Notes under the pieces: generated by a model
Told to the model about the DNA's origin: nothing
Databases searched by the model: none
Seen by the model: only the letters and a program-made list of their open reading frames with translations
Translations under genes and position numbers: made by a program
Source of the DNA: Colocasia esculenta
Lineage: Eukaryota; Streptophyta; Magnoliopsida; Alismatales; Araceae
Direction of reading: 5' to 3'
NCBI GenBank assembly: GCA_014218235.1
Contig: CM024760.1
Coordinates: 12,380,049-12,444,048, forward strand
DNA: 64,000 nucleotides
Part shown: piece by piece, positions 23,254 through 35,200 of the stretch
Numbering within the stretch: the first letter of the stretch is position 1
How the letters are laid out: every line of letters starts with the position of its first letter

Positions 23254-24302
23254 ATGATCATCTCCGCCCTGTTCACCTCGGTTGGCATCAATCTCGGCCT
23301 CTGCGTCTTGTTCTTTGCTCTGTACTCTGTGCTCCGGAAGCAGCCCGGGAATGTCCGGGTTTATGCGTCCCGGCTGGTGGTGGAAGGGAAGGCGCAGCAG
23401 ATGGCTCCTTTCGACATTGAGAGGCTCCTTCCTTCGGCTGGCTGGATGAGAAACGCATGGCAGCCATCGGAAGATGATCTTCTGTCAGTGGCCGGCCTGG
23501 ATGCTGTGGTTTTCATGCGGATATTCATATTTAGGTACCTTCTTTTTATTTATCTCATTTTGGGAATGGTTATGAGACTCGCTGGATTTTGAAATCTAGG
23601 TTTGTTAAATGCAATCTAAGCGTTCTGCGATTCTCATATACCTTTCTTACAGGCGATCACGAGACCTATTTTCTGTCTTCTACACCTGCTGTGCCTTTCT
23701 GTTTATAGTTTCTTCTTGTTTGATGAATATCATTACTTTCATTGTGTGAATTGGGGAATTTAGTAAAGTAATAACAAATAAGAAAATATTTAATAAATAG
23801 TCACATTTAAAAAATAATTACAGAAGTAGTCACGAATGACCAGCTTGGCCCGCAGCCCGATTATGTGATATTGATTTGGAGACGGAAAAACTAAGTCCAC
23901 ACCCACTGTCAGTGCCCAGTACAAATTATTGTCGGCGTTGTCAACGTCCCGACATTGCTGTCACAAAACTGGGGCCATAGGCCAAGCCGGTCATTCATGA
24001 CTTCTTGTGCAATTATTTTAAAATATGATTATTTATTTAATATTTTATTAATTTGATTATTTTGATAAATTTCCCTTATGAATTTGATTAATCCTGTTGT
24101 CAGTGTCACATAATTTTTAGATCTAAATAATAGTCCTCATCGGCAGTTTGAAGGTGTTTTCTGTTGCTGGAATTATTGGCATCTTTATCCTTCTTCCTAT
24201 TAATTACGAAGGGGACCAGCTGCATATGATTGACTTTGCTGATCTTGCAAATGAATCATTGGAAAAGTTCAGCATCTCAAACGTACAGGATGGTTCAAAA
24301 TG
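23254..24302 (+). CDS. OSCA2-like: OSCA/CSC1-like (DUF221) channel, first two coding exons
   Basis: Exon 1 (23254-23534) begins MIISALFTSVGINLGLCVLF, then LRKQPGNVRVYASRLV and LPSAGWMRNAWQPSEDDLLS, and ends in GLDAVVFMRIFIF. Exon 2 (24147-24302) continues LKVFSVAGIIGIFILLPINY and ends FSISNVQDGSKW. A Ser codon spans the junction (AG|T), with donor GTACCT and acceptor CGGCAG. OSCA/CSC1 proteins are plasma-membrane osmo- and mechanosensitive cation channels of about 700-800 residues. Only about 145 residues are here: the N-terminal membrane segment and the next one. The wording is closest to the OSCA2 group as I know it. The ATG at 23254 is the first in frame and matches family starts. Exon 2 ends at a GT donor (24303), but exon 3 is not in the remaining 39.7 kb, so either a very long intron or a truncation follows. 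Confidence 0.85.
23754..24075. mobile_element. MITE with ~95-bp terminal inverted repeats in OSCA intron 1
   Basis: The left arm 23754-23850 and right arm 23980-24075 are imperfect reverse complements. The outer ends are GGGAATTT and AAATTTCCC; the inner ends are CAGCTTGGCC and GGCCAAGCCG. The core of about 130 bases is non-coding. Possible nine-base flanks TGTGAATTG and TATGAATTT are not a perfect duplication. Long TIRs suggest a Mutator-like non-autonomous element, but the superfamily is not proven. Its insertion makes up about half of intron 1. Confidence 0.75.
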
Positions 24303-25317
24303 GTACTTCTGGTTCTTTCTTTTCTGTTTTTTCAATTGTGGATTTATGGAGACTACTGAAGTTGTTTTATTTTATTTCATTTTTCCAATCACCATCTCTA
24401 AGCTTGTGTACATTGACCCTCTATCAAGTTAACAGTTTTACCCTAGACAACCGAGAAGATCTTCTTATAATCTTATCCTTAAATCTGTTTCTGTCTCCCT
24501 GATGGAGCATTACAAGACTGAATAAAAACTAGCGAATGAATATGAAACGACATCTATGAACAATTTATTCTTCCGATCATGTAATCTTCATTATGTTTCC
24601 AGTCTAAATCATACGGTAATGGGTTTTCCTTGAGTTTTTTGGTGTTCCTGGTGTGTTTTCTAAAATTGGTGTTATCCAAGCGCTTACATCATGTTTTCTT
24701 ACTACAAGCATAGGGTATCAACCACTATTTTTAACTGAAAGTGCAACTCGATCGTGTCATAGTTTCTTTCACAAAGGAAATGTGTATCCTGACCATAAAA
24801 AAGCTGACATGATGTTCCATGGCCTCAGGCTTAGGTATTCAGCATTGGCCAAGTTGGGAGGTGTTACCTTCAGGATTTAGATGAATTTTGGAGGATTGTA
24901 GAGCAAAAAGGCAAGAAACAAATAATGATAAAACACACACATATACGTATAATGTATGTATGTATATACTAAGATGAGTTATGTTAGTTTGTGAGGAAAT
25001 GGTTTCAATATTATCCTTGCTATGTCTCTTATGTATTAACTGATGTACTTTGCTTATATCGCCATTGTGATGTTGCACTTCTGACCATTTACTTTTGTAG
25101 CAAGTACTTGTTGAACATAATTTGCCAAATCTAATCAAATGAATTTATATAGGAAAAAATGCATACATACCCCTAAAATACATTGTGTTCAAGGTTATAC
25201 CCTGAAATCTCCATATTATATTCCATGCATTTCATCATATATGTCCCTACCATAATTGAGTTAAGATGGCAGAAAGATTAACTTACCCTCTATAACTCTT
25301 AAAAATTTATTTTTAAT
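24303..25317 (+). other. Presumed intron 2 of the OSCA-like gene, proximal part
   Basis: It begins with the donor GTACTT after exon 2. No OSCA exon is recognisable here. Short open frames (24653-24880, 24839-25138 minus) have no domain. The segment is mostly AT-rich. Confidence 0.5.
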
Positions 25318-25755
25318 CACTCTCTCTCTCACTTGCCCTCTCTCTCTCTGGGACCCCTTTCCACCTAGCTCTGTGTGTGTGTGTGTGTATTCTCTTCCCC
25401 CCCCTCTCTCTCTCTCTCTCTCCCCCCCATCCGGAACTGGAGGGGGAGACACCCCCTCCAACACCCCCACATCCCCCGACAGCCTCCTCCCACCCGTTCT
25501 CTCTCTCTTTGGCTCCCCTCCCCTCTGGCTCTCATTCTCTTGCTATATGATCTCTCTCTCTCCCCCCCTCCCCCCTCTCTGCTCTCTCCTTCTCTATCTC
25601 TGCGTTCTCTCTCTAGTGCCCTCTCTCACTCTTCTCTCTCCCCATCTCTCTTGCTGTCTTCCATTTGCAACTCTCTACGTTCTCTCTCTCTCTCTCTCTC
25701 TCCCCCTTTTTGTTCTCTCTCACTCTCTCCGGGTCCCCTCCCATTTAGCACTCTC
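25318..25755. repeat. CT-rich low-complexity tract
   Basis: There are long runs of CTCTCT and CCCCC with a GTGTGTGT stretch near 25372. The long open frames across it (25373-25903, 25375-25785) are artefacts of the simple sequence. Element E begins at its right edge. Confidence 0.85.
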
Positions 25756-25875
25756 TGTCATGCCCCCGCTCTTAATTCAGATTGAACCAAGATGGGGATG
25801 GAACAAGCATAATCTTTGTAAACGAAAAGTAGACCAACAAATCAATTTTCATTTGAAGTATAAACACCAAGATCT
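25756..25875 (-). repeat. Element E 3' LTR, first segment
   Basis: It starts TGTCATGCCCCCGCTCTTAA and is similar to the LTR beginning at 63792, but is interrupted at 25875 by a large insertion. LTR sequence resumes at 37393 after a repeated ACACCAAGATCT. There is no PBS on its left, so this is the far end of the 3' LTR of a minus-strand element. Confidence 0.75.
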
Positions 25876-26122
25876 TCAATTTCATGGAGACACAGGCAAG
25901 TGAAACCAGGGTTTGGCGCATCGGACCGGATCGGCCCGATTCGGGCGGATCGCATCGGATCACAAGGAATCCGATGCGCGGTCCAGGTCGATGCGCCCGG
26001 ATCCTGCTAAGCAGGCGGATCGAACCCGATGCGCCACGATACCTTAAGGGTGTCGGCCGATGCGCTGCGAAAGGGACTGTACAGTCCCGATTTGTAGCGC
26101 AGTAGGCCGCAAGCCCCTTTCT

Positions 26123-26143
26123 CCCCCCCCCCCCCCCCCCCCC
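26123..26143 (+). repeat. 21-base cytosine run in hAT1
   Basis: An uninterrupted C tract lies in the 5' untranslated part of hAT1. Its length is likely variable and error-prone in sequencing. Confidence 0.8.
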
Positions 26144-29100
26144 GTTTTCAGGTTTTTCCAAGAAAAAAACCTAGATTTGCATGCCAGTCCACAAGTGGAG
26201 GCTTCCTACGTGAGTTTGCATCGATTTGGAGGTGGATTTGGAAGCATTCAAGCCTTGTTCTTCAAGTTTTTTGGAGGTTCTACAGGGCTTTGAAGGTAAG
26301 CCACCATATTTCTTCATATTTCTGTTTTTTTCTTGGTGTATGGGTTAGATCTTGTTGGGAAATGATTTGCAAGTGATTGTGTACACTTGCAACCAATTCT
26401 CATCAAGATCTACAAGTTTTTCATGTAGATTTAAAGATTTTCCCCAATTTTTGAATTTCTGAAAAAAATAATAAAAATGTTAAAAATTTTGTTAAAAACA
26501 AAAAAATGATAGGAATGTGTTGTATAACTTCTATATCATGGTTAGAACTTGATTCCATAAGAAGTTAAGCTATAATTAAATTATGTTCCCGCATTATTAA
26601 TAATTATTTTAAAATTTTTAAAAAATAATTAATAAAACTTGAAATTATAGAAAATGGCTATGGAGATGTGAATGGATTTCTATCATCATGTGATTCATGT
26701 CTATGAAAGAAATTATTATATAAGAACACTTTCTTTTAGTGTTTAAATTCTGAAATTTGAATTAATTTACTGTTAATTTATTAATTTTTTTTTGTCCTTA
26801 TAGATGGCACCGAAAAAGGGTTCTGATGATATTGGGTGGCAGCATGGCATCATGTTGGAAAATAGGCACAACTTCAAGTGCAATTATTGTGGCTTTACGG
26901 GACAAGGAGGTGGGGTGTCCCGTTTGAAGAAGCACCTTGTTGGTCGACTAGCAGGCTACCATGACGTGCAGGGGTGTAAAATGGTGCCGAGTGAAATTAA
27001 GAAGCTTATGATTGAACACCTTAAACGTGTTCGAGCAGATACAACAAGAAAGAGGGCGGATAAGGAGATGCAAGAGAGGATCATATCAGGAAGGGAACGA
27101 GATGAAGACATTGAGGATGAAGTAGAAATGTATGCAGAATATGTGCCTGATCCTGATGTGCAGGAAAGGCGAGCCAGAGCACAGAGCAGGGCCGAGGCAT
27201 GGGAAGGTGAACAAAGGGCAGCCCACAGAGTAAGTTTTCAGGGAGCTCAGCATGAGGTTGGCAGTGGCAGTGGCAGTGGCTCAGCGGTAGGGGGCGCCGG
27301 CGGAACTCAGTCCCGTCTATATTCAAATGTGGGGGATTATTTCACTCGGCCTCCTCCCACACAAACACAACTACCAGAACAAGGAAGGCATAGCAAGAGA
27401 CCAACAGGTGTGCAAATAGAGGATGTGGATCCTTATGTGTATCTTAGGGAGCATGACAAGCAGACTAGGATTGAGGATGCATACAACTAGCAGGGGCCGA
27501 AATACAAGGTGGGTCGAGCAATTGCAAAGTGGTGGCACCATACATGGTTACCATTCAATGCAGCAAACAGTCCTTATTACAAAACTGTTATACATGAGGT
27601 TCAACATGGAGGGCTACATGTGCAGCCTCCTACAGCTAGAGACTTGGCTGGGAAATATCTTCAGGAGGAAGTTAATGAGATCAAGTCTTATATTGACAGT
27701 TTTAAGAAGAAATGAGAGAAGTATGGTGTCACCTTGATGTGTGATGGCTGGTCGGGCATCACCAAGAGCAACCTCATCAACTTCCTCGTGTATTGTGATA
27801 GACAAATCTTCTATCACAAATCTGTTGACGCATCAGATAGAGTACACAACTATGAATACATTTTGAGTTTGATGCGGGAGGTTGTTGAGGAGATTGGTGA
27901 GCAATACATTGTGCAGGTGGTCACGGATAATGGATATGCATACAAAAAAGCAGGGGAGGAGTTGATGAAGATTTATCCTCATCTTTACTGGACCCTATGT
28001 GCTGCCCACTGTGTTGATTTAATGCTTAAAGAGATTGGGACACTGCAACCCGTGAAAATGGTGGTGGATGCAGGGCAGAAGATTACACGCTTCATCTACA
28101 ATCATCATGTTGTGTTGGCGTGGATGAGAGAGTCCACTGGTGGAGAGTTGTTGAGGCCGGCTGTCACCCTCTTTGCAACAAATTTTGTGGCATTACAAAG
28201 CCTATTGAAGCACAAGGATGGATTGAAACGCATGTTTAGGGGTGATAAATGGTTGCAAAGCAATTTTGCTGGAACAACGGAAGGAAAAGAGGTGGAAGAC
28301 ATCGTCAACAGCTCCAATTTCTGGGATCGGGTGTTCAAGTTGGTTCAGATCATAGAACCTCTATATGAGGTGTTGAGGGTGGTTGACGGGGATAGGAGAC
28401 CTTCTATAGGATTGGTGTACGCAAAGCTTGAAGCCGCGAAGAAGAAGATCCGTGAAGTCTCACCTCGGCATGCACACTTGGTCTTAGATGTTGTTAATGA
28501 TAGATGGGACCGGCAGATGAGTAGGGATCTATGTATGGCGGGTAAGGAAACTATTATATTTTTGTAATGTACTAAGTATTATTATATTTTACAATCATTG
28601 ATATTTTATACGTCAATTGCAGCATATTATCTCCACCCTGCATACCATTACGCGCACGAGCTAGCATATGAGGATGACTTGACGACTGCTTTTACAAGGG
28701 TTATTGAAAGATTGTCAAGAAGTCCTGTGCAAGCGGCAGATGCCATTGATGAGGCAAGTTTAGGATTATCAAGTTCCATCCAAACATACTTGAATTTCAT
28801 ATTTATGATGATCAATTTATTAATGCAGATGAAGAGCTTTCGGGAGGCTATTGGGGGCTTTGCTGAGCCATCTGCCATTGCTGGTCGGGAGCGTGTAGAG
28901 GGCGGTAATATGCTTCCCTTATCATTTTTTGTCATTGCAATTTAATGGTTGAGGACTGATTACAATCATTGAATTTGGTTGCAGCTGATTGGTGGTTCAA
29001 CTTTGGGCATACTGCTCGAACATTGAGAAAAGTTGCAGTGAAGATCTTATCGCGGACTTCCTCATCTAGTGGATGTGAGAGGAACTGGAGTACGTTTGCA

Positions 29101-31024
29101 TTGATACACACCAAAGTGCGGAATCGATTGTCATATAGGCGGTTGGACCAATTGGTGAATTTAGTGTACGTCCACTACAATATGAGGTTGAGGGTCAAAC
29201 ATCTCACAGAAAATCCAAAGCAACGTGGGGACGTAGAGTGGGATCCTGTTGACATTGGGTTCCTACGAGATGAAGAAGACCCAATGGTTGCATGGGTTGC
29301 ACGAGCAACAACAGAGCGGAGGGAGTATGAGTTAGATGAGGAGGCAGATGATCCTGAAGATCCACCTCGCCCTAACACTTTCCTGGCAAGGGTAGTAGCA
29401 GAAGCAACAACAGAGGTGGAGGGAGATCGTGGGAATGTGGGACAGCCATACTCCCCTCATTATGAGATGGATCTAGAGGCTGAGGTGGATCTTCTTGGGG
29501 ACATAGAACTGGAGCTTGTTCAGCGCAGAGGAGGTGGGCGAGTAATTTCTTTCTTTCATCTTACATATTGTATCAATTACATTTGTGCTAATGTATCATG
29601 TTGGGGCCTATTGCAGGTGGAGGACATGGTCATGATGATGATTTTGAGAGGTTAATGGAAGGCCTCCCCCGCACACAATCTAGAAGGAGAGGGTCATCTA
29701 CCCAGGATGCCCCTCCCTCACAATCTACAAGGCCTCCCACATCATCTCAATTGGCAAAAGGGAAGCAAATAGCACAAGAATCCCGTCGAAAAAAAACTGG
29801 AGCAACAGAGTCCCGACCAAGTAAAGGAGTTGTTATACGAGAGCCACCTCCTGCCCCAGCACAAAAAAAGAAGAGTTGGTTTTCTGGTTGGGGATCCAAG
29901 AAAGGCAAGAAAGGTGCTACCATTGTTGAAGACCCACTTGACAATGTCGATGCAGAGACTTTGGATCCAAATGCAGAGGATGAGACACTGTCTCCGTTGG
30001 ATTCACCCCGATTGCCTAATAGCGCCTCCCATGATTCGATGACTACTGGTAGGTCATTTTTTGTATTGCACATTACCTCAAATGTATTTGTATTTGTGCT
30101 AACGTATCGTAAAATTATATTGCATTTGCAGGTGGTTCTTCTTCAGATGCTGGAGGTGACGGTGGTGGTAATGGTGGAGGTGGAGGTGGTGACGGTGGTC
30201 AGGGAGAAGGAGATGGTGACAGTGGTCAGGGAGGAGGAGGTGGTGGGATGACATTCACAGAGGAGCAATTTTATCGGGGTGCAACACAAGATAGTAGTCA
30301 TGGTGTCCCACTGCGGTACAATAGAAGGCAGCAGTTTAGACCTGGCAGTCAAGCAAGAGGTTCACCAGTGGATTCCCATAGCTATGACACTATGATATCA
30401 GACTTTGAGAGGATGAGTACACAAGTGTCTGTTGGATCGTATGGCGGCCATAGCTATCACCCCGAGTCCTCTAGCACAGACTACTCTAGTGGGTACGGAC
30501 CGTACCATGGATGGCAAAGTCGCCTGGGTCGGCGCGGAGTCGCCAGAGTCGGAGTCGGGTCGGCACCCTGCGACCCGACTTGGCGGGGGAAGTGGCCAGG
30601 ATCCGCAGAGTCCCGTTAGTCGGGCCGGATTCGTCAGAGTCGCGCGACTCCGACCCGACTCTCCCGACTCCGCGGATCCCGCGGATTCCTCCTTAAGCAG
30701 GGATCACGGGACTGCGCAGACATACCTCTGTCTGCGCAGTCCCGAGCCCCCCCTTCCCAGCCCCCTTCCCAGCCCCCTGCCCCCCCCTCCCCCCGCCGGA
30801 GCTGCCACCCTCGCCGCCGCCGCCGCCGGAGCTCCGAGGAGGGTCGCCGCCCGCCGCCGCCGGCGCCACTGCAAGCCACGCCGCCGGCGCCTTCCTCTCT
30901 CTCTCTGTTCTCCTCTCTCTCTTCTGTGAGGTGAGATTTTTTATTTTTTTTAAAAAAATCTGAAAAAATAGGAAATGTTAAATAGGCTATAGATCTATAG
31001 CATGTTTATGACTCTCATTCTCTT

Positions 31025-31525
31025 AAATCTCCAAATTTAGCCCTAATTAGGGTATAAAAATTAGGGATTTTGTGTCCATGAATGAAATTAATGTGCAATT
31101 GAGTGTTTAATAGAACTATTTTAGTTGATTAGAGTTTGTTGGTAGACTTAATTGCATTACATGGATTGTTTTCCCTGAAAATCCCCAAATGACCCTAATT
31201 AGGGTTTAAAATTTAGGGATTTTAGGTCCTTAATATAATTATTTAATTGAGTGTCCAATATAGTTATTTTAGTTGATTAGAGTTTTTATGTACATTCAAT
31301 TACATTGCATGATCTGTTTTTTTTTAATTCTCAAATTAAACCTTAATTAGGGTTTAAAAAATAAGAATTTTAGGTCATTAATATAATAAATGTGTAATTG
31401 AGTGTTCAATGTGGTCATTTGAGTTGATTAGAGTTTTGTATGTACATTATTTATAGTCTATGATATATTTTTTTCATAAATTCCCAAATTAAACCCTAAA
31501 TAGGGTTTAAAAATTAGGGATTATG
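31025..31525. repeat. ~150-bp tandem repeat in hAT2 5' intron
   Basis: About 3.4 imperfect copies of a 150-bp unit are present. Each carries a near-palindrome CCCTAATTAGGG or variant, TTAGGGATT, and GTTGATTAGAGTTT. The array lies between the GTGAGA donor near 30930 and the ACACAG acceptor before the start codon. Confidence 0.75.
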
Positions 31526-31555
31526 TGTAAATTCAATTGCATTCTTACACAGGAT

Positions 31556-34120
31556 ATGGCACATCAAGAACATGAAGAGCAAGAGGTGGAGCAGGCCATT
31601 GATCCTGGTTGGGCTCATGGTACTCTCCTTGATGCATCTAAGAAAAAAGTCAAATGTAATTGGTGTAGAAAGGAGATGTTTGAAGGCATTTATCGCCTTA
31701 AACAACATCTTGCTGGGATTGCTGGGAATGTTTCAAAATGTCTGAATTGTCCAATGGAAGTTAGAAATGAAATAAAAGCATATCTGAAGGGGAAGAAAGC
31801 AGAAAAAATATTGACAACTCAGCAGCAACAAGAACTTCAAGATGAGCTTTCTGGGAGACAGATTCGTAGAGATTATGATCTACCAATTCCTGTGGATGAT
31901 GATGAAGATGATGATGATGATCCTGATCCTGAGTTTACTGCAGCGGCACGTGCTAGTCGTCGTTCTTATGCGGAGGAAGATGAGAGACGAAGGGGCTTAG
32001 GGACATCAGGAGCACATTTGTCTAGAGATGACTCTAGGACATCTCTTCCTAGGAGTACACAGGGTCCTATGGATGCATATATGTATAGATCAAGGTCTGT
32101 AAAGCAACCAGGAATCAAGCAGGCATTGAAAGGAGTGAAATCCACTGCAAAGGCAGCAAGGGTGCAATCAAAGGCTTGTCAAATGGTTTTTACATGCAGG
32201 TGTGCGGCACATACGGCAGAGAGCCCATATTTTCAGAGTATGTTGGATGCAATTGCGGAAGCTGGGCCTGGTCTTAAGGCTCCTACAAGGAAGTACATTT
32301 ATGATGCTGGGCTTGATGATGAATATGATGAGTTGAAAGATGGGTGAGTACCTTCAAAAATATTTGGAAAGAACGTGATTGCACCATTATGTGTGATGGT
32401 TGGACAGGGACCATAAGAAAATCCATGATAAATTTTCTTGTGTATTGCTGCGAAGGGTCTATTTTCTTTAAATCTGTTGATACATCTAACAAAATCAAGA
32501 ATGCAAATTATTTGTTTAAACTAATAGATGCAGTTGTGGAGGAAGTGGGTGAAGAGAACATTGTACAGGTTGTGACTGATAATGAAGCGAGCTACAAGGC
32601 TGCGGGTAGGTTGTTGATGGAAAAGCGACAACATCTCTATTGGGTTCCATGTGCAGCACATTGCATTGATTTAATGATGGAGGACATAGGCAAAGATTCT
32701 CATATTCATGGTATCATTGATGATGCTCAGATGATAACTTCCTTTATTTATAGTCACAACATGATTTTGAATATGATGAGGAAGTACACAGATGGGAGAG
32801 ATCTCCTTCGTGCTGGTCCCACTAGATTTGCATCCAATTTTATTTCTTTGGACAGCCTAATGAAATATAGGCATCAATTGGCCCAATTGATTAATTCTGC
32901 AGAATTTTTGCAACATGTAGACACTCTACGGCTTGATAGTAAGGATGTTGCTCTCCAAGTCCAAGACCTGATTAGCAATGCACGATTTTGGGAGAAGGTT
33001 TCCTACTACCTCAAAGTAATAGAACCTTTGGTACTTATCCTTAGAATGGTTGATGGTGACGACAAAAATGATATAGGATATTTGTACGAGGCAATGGACA
33101 AGGCAAAGGAAAAGTTGAGGGAAAGGAATCCTAAAGCATACAAAAAATGGTGGGCCATCATAGACAAGCGATGGGAGATGACTCTCCACCATGATCTTCA
33201 TGCTGCAGGTAATTTATTTAATGTAATTACTTGCTGAATTATTTTATGATACCATACTTAAACTTCTTTTATCATATGCAGGGTATTTTTTCACCCTAGG
33301 ATTTAATATAAAGATGATGTGCACAATGACGGAGAAGTATGAGAGGCACCATCAATGTCATCACTCGCATTGCAAGGAGCATGAATGAGAGATTAGACGC
33401 AGTGGCAGAGGTAGGATAGTATATTTTATTTTGCATATGTATGTATGATTCATTTGACATGACATATGCCATGTCTTCCTTTTGTAGGTGGAGAGATATA
33501 AGATGAAAGTTGGGATATACGGAGGATATGACATGACATATGCAGCTTAAAGACTCCGTCCAGGTGGTTTTACATGTTTGGGTGTTTGCCTAAAATCATA
33601 AATATAAGATTTCACCATCCTTATAATGATTAATGTTCGCTTATTTTATTGTAACAGCTGAATGGTGGATCCAAGTCAATTATCAACAAGCTGGAACAAA
33701 TCCCTTAGCGTATGTTGCAGTGAGAGTATTAAGTCAACCACTTCTTCTAGCCCATGTGAAAGGATTGGAGTACATTCAGCCTTATTCACACAAAAATCCG
33801 CAATAGGCTGGGTGTGGATAGGCTAGAGAAATTGGTTTACTGTCATATAATATGCGTATAAGGGTGAAGCAAAAAGCAGAAAGGCAAAAGATAGAAAGAC
33901 GTAGATTCATGCAGCTAGCTGGTAGACCATTTGAGGAGGTGGTTCCTGAGATAGATGTGATGAGTTGCTAAATGAGGAATACCCTTTACATGCTTGGGTG
34001 GAGACGAGAGCTGAGGGAGAGCTAGCTGACTTTCATCCTGATGATCGCCTGGTTCAGGCATGTGAAGGAGATGTTTTATTAGAAGAACATGTACCTGAGA
34101 GAGCTGAGAGCCCAGAATAA
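31556..34120 (+). pseudogene. hAT2 transposase, broken
   Basis: The ATG at 31556 follows an acceptor (TTACACAG) of a 5' UTR intron, as in hAT1. The first frame (to 32346) has a BED-type finger (VKCNWCRKEMFEGIYRLKQH) and an acidic Asp-rich linker. A +1 shift near 32342 leads into DUF659 (TIMCDGWTGTIRKSMINFLV, then VVTDNEASYKAAGR, then CAAHCIDLMMEDIG), up to a donor at 33209. Acceptors near 33281 and 33488 start later exons that still show degraded dimer-domain sequence (EWWIQ near 33660, RVLSQP near 33725), but with several stops and shifts. It is paralogous to hAT1 and clearly inactive. Confidence 0.85.
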
Positions 34121-35200
34121 GAAGATCTTCCACTGTACATGATACTAGTATTTCTTCATCTCAGCCAGAATGAGAAGATCTACCTCTCAATTAGAGCCCA
34201 AAAGAAAGAAAGACAAGGCAAGAAGAAAGCAAAGCCAAACAATGAAAGAAGAACCAAGAAGAAAATCACAAGAAGGTGAAGAGGACTCTCCCCAGGAGAG
34301 TGAGGAGAGACATATTAGGCAACCATTTTCTGAGGCTCCACCCCTGCCATCTCATTTGGCTAGATTAATGAGGCAGAGAAATTACATTATGAACGTCGCA
34401 AAAAGATGAGTACAAAAGAAAAAGGAAAAATAGTGGGGAGTGATGACTCCACCTAATCACCTGATGATGATGATGGTGTTGCTGTAGGTATTGGAGCCAC
34501 GGGAGGTTATGGGCTTGGGGGTATTATGTCAGGATATGAAGATTATTCACAACCACCCCAACAACAACAAGGAAGCCAAGGGGAAGCACAACAGCAACAT
34601 GGGGGATATGAAGGCCAATAAAGGCAAGCAGGGCATGATTGGGGATATAGGGCTTCATATCCACCCTTTTTTAGTCCCCCAAAATTGTCATATTCAGATA
34701 TCAGCTCTAGTAGTGGGCCTAGTTATTTGGGAAATATTCAAACTACTGGATATGGTAGTTTCTTCCCTCCGGGACACTCAGGAGAAATTCAAGTCAACAA
34801 GCAACAACACCGAGAGGCATCTAAAGAGGATTCCAAGACATTGCAAATTCTTTGTTTGGCTTTGGATATATATAGTATGGAGGACATGAGTATGTGCCAC
34901 ATATTCAATCTCATGAGGTAGAGGATGAGGGTTCAGAAATGTCAAATTGAGAAGGTATTTTTATTTATTTCATGTTATCAACTTGTACATATATATATAT
35001 TTTTTCAATGTATGAACATTAATGATTATGTCTTTAGTCATTGTTTTGTTCTTCATGGTACATGAACATGATAAGATTTAAATTCAGTGTGTTTGATTTC
35101 AATGAATGTTGTATGTGTCTAGGTAATTTTCTGTAAATTTTAGGGATTTTTCCTGATTTTCCTGATTTTTTTTCATTTTTTAAACAATTTTTTACGCTGG
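34121..35200 (+). other. hAT2 3' part, degraded tail coding and untranslated DNA
   Basis: Short open frames here are rich in Lys, Gln, Ser and Gly (34170-34409, 34491-34889, 34685-34921). They probably derive from a C-terminal tail like that of hAT1. No intact frame or domain is visible. From about 34960 it becomes AT-rich and leads to the right TIR. Confidence 0.5.

Noticed and set aside
25373..25903. Long ORFs over the CT-rich tract
   Set aside because: Simple-sequence artefact; products are Ser/Leu/Pro repeats.
30432..30929. 165-codon ORF in the GC-rich left end of hAT2
   Set aside because: Covers the TIR and subterminal repeats; low-complexity Arg/Pro/Ala product and no domain.
31025..31525. 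CCCTAA/TTAGGG words as interstitial telomeric repeats
   Set aside because: They occur as isolated palindromes in a 150-bp unit, not as tandem heptamers.
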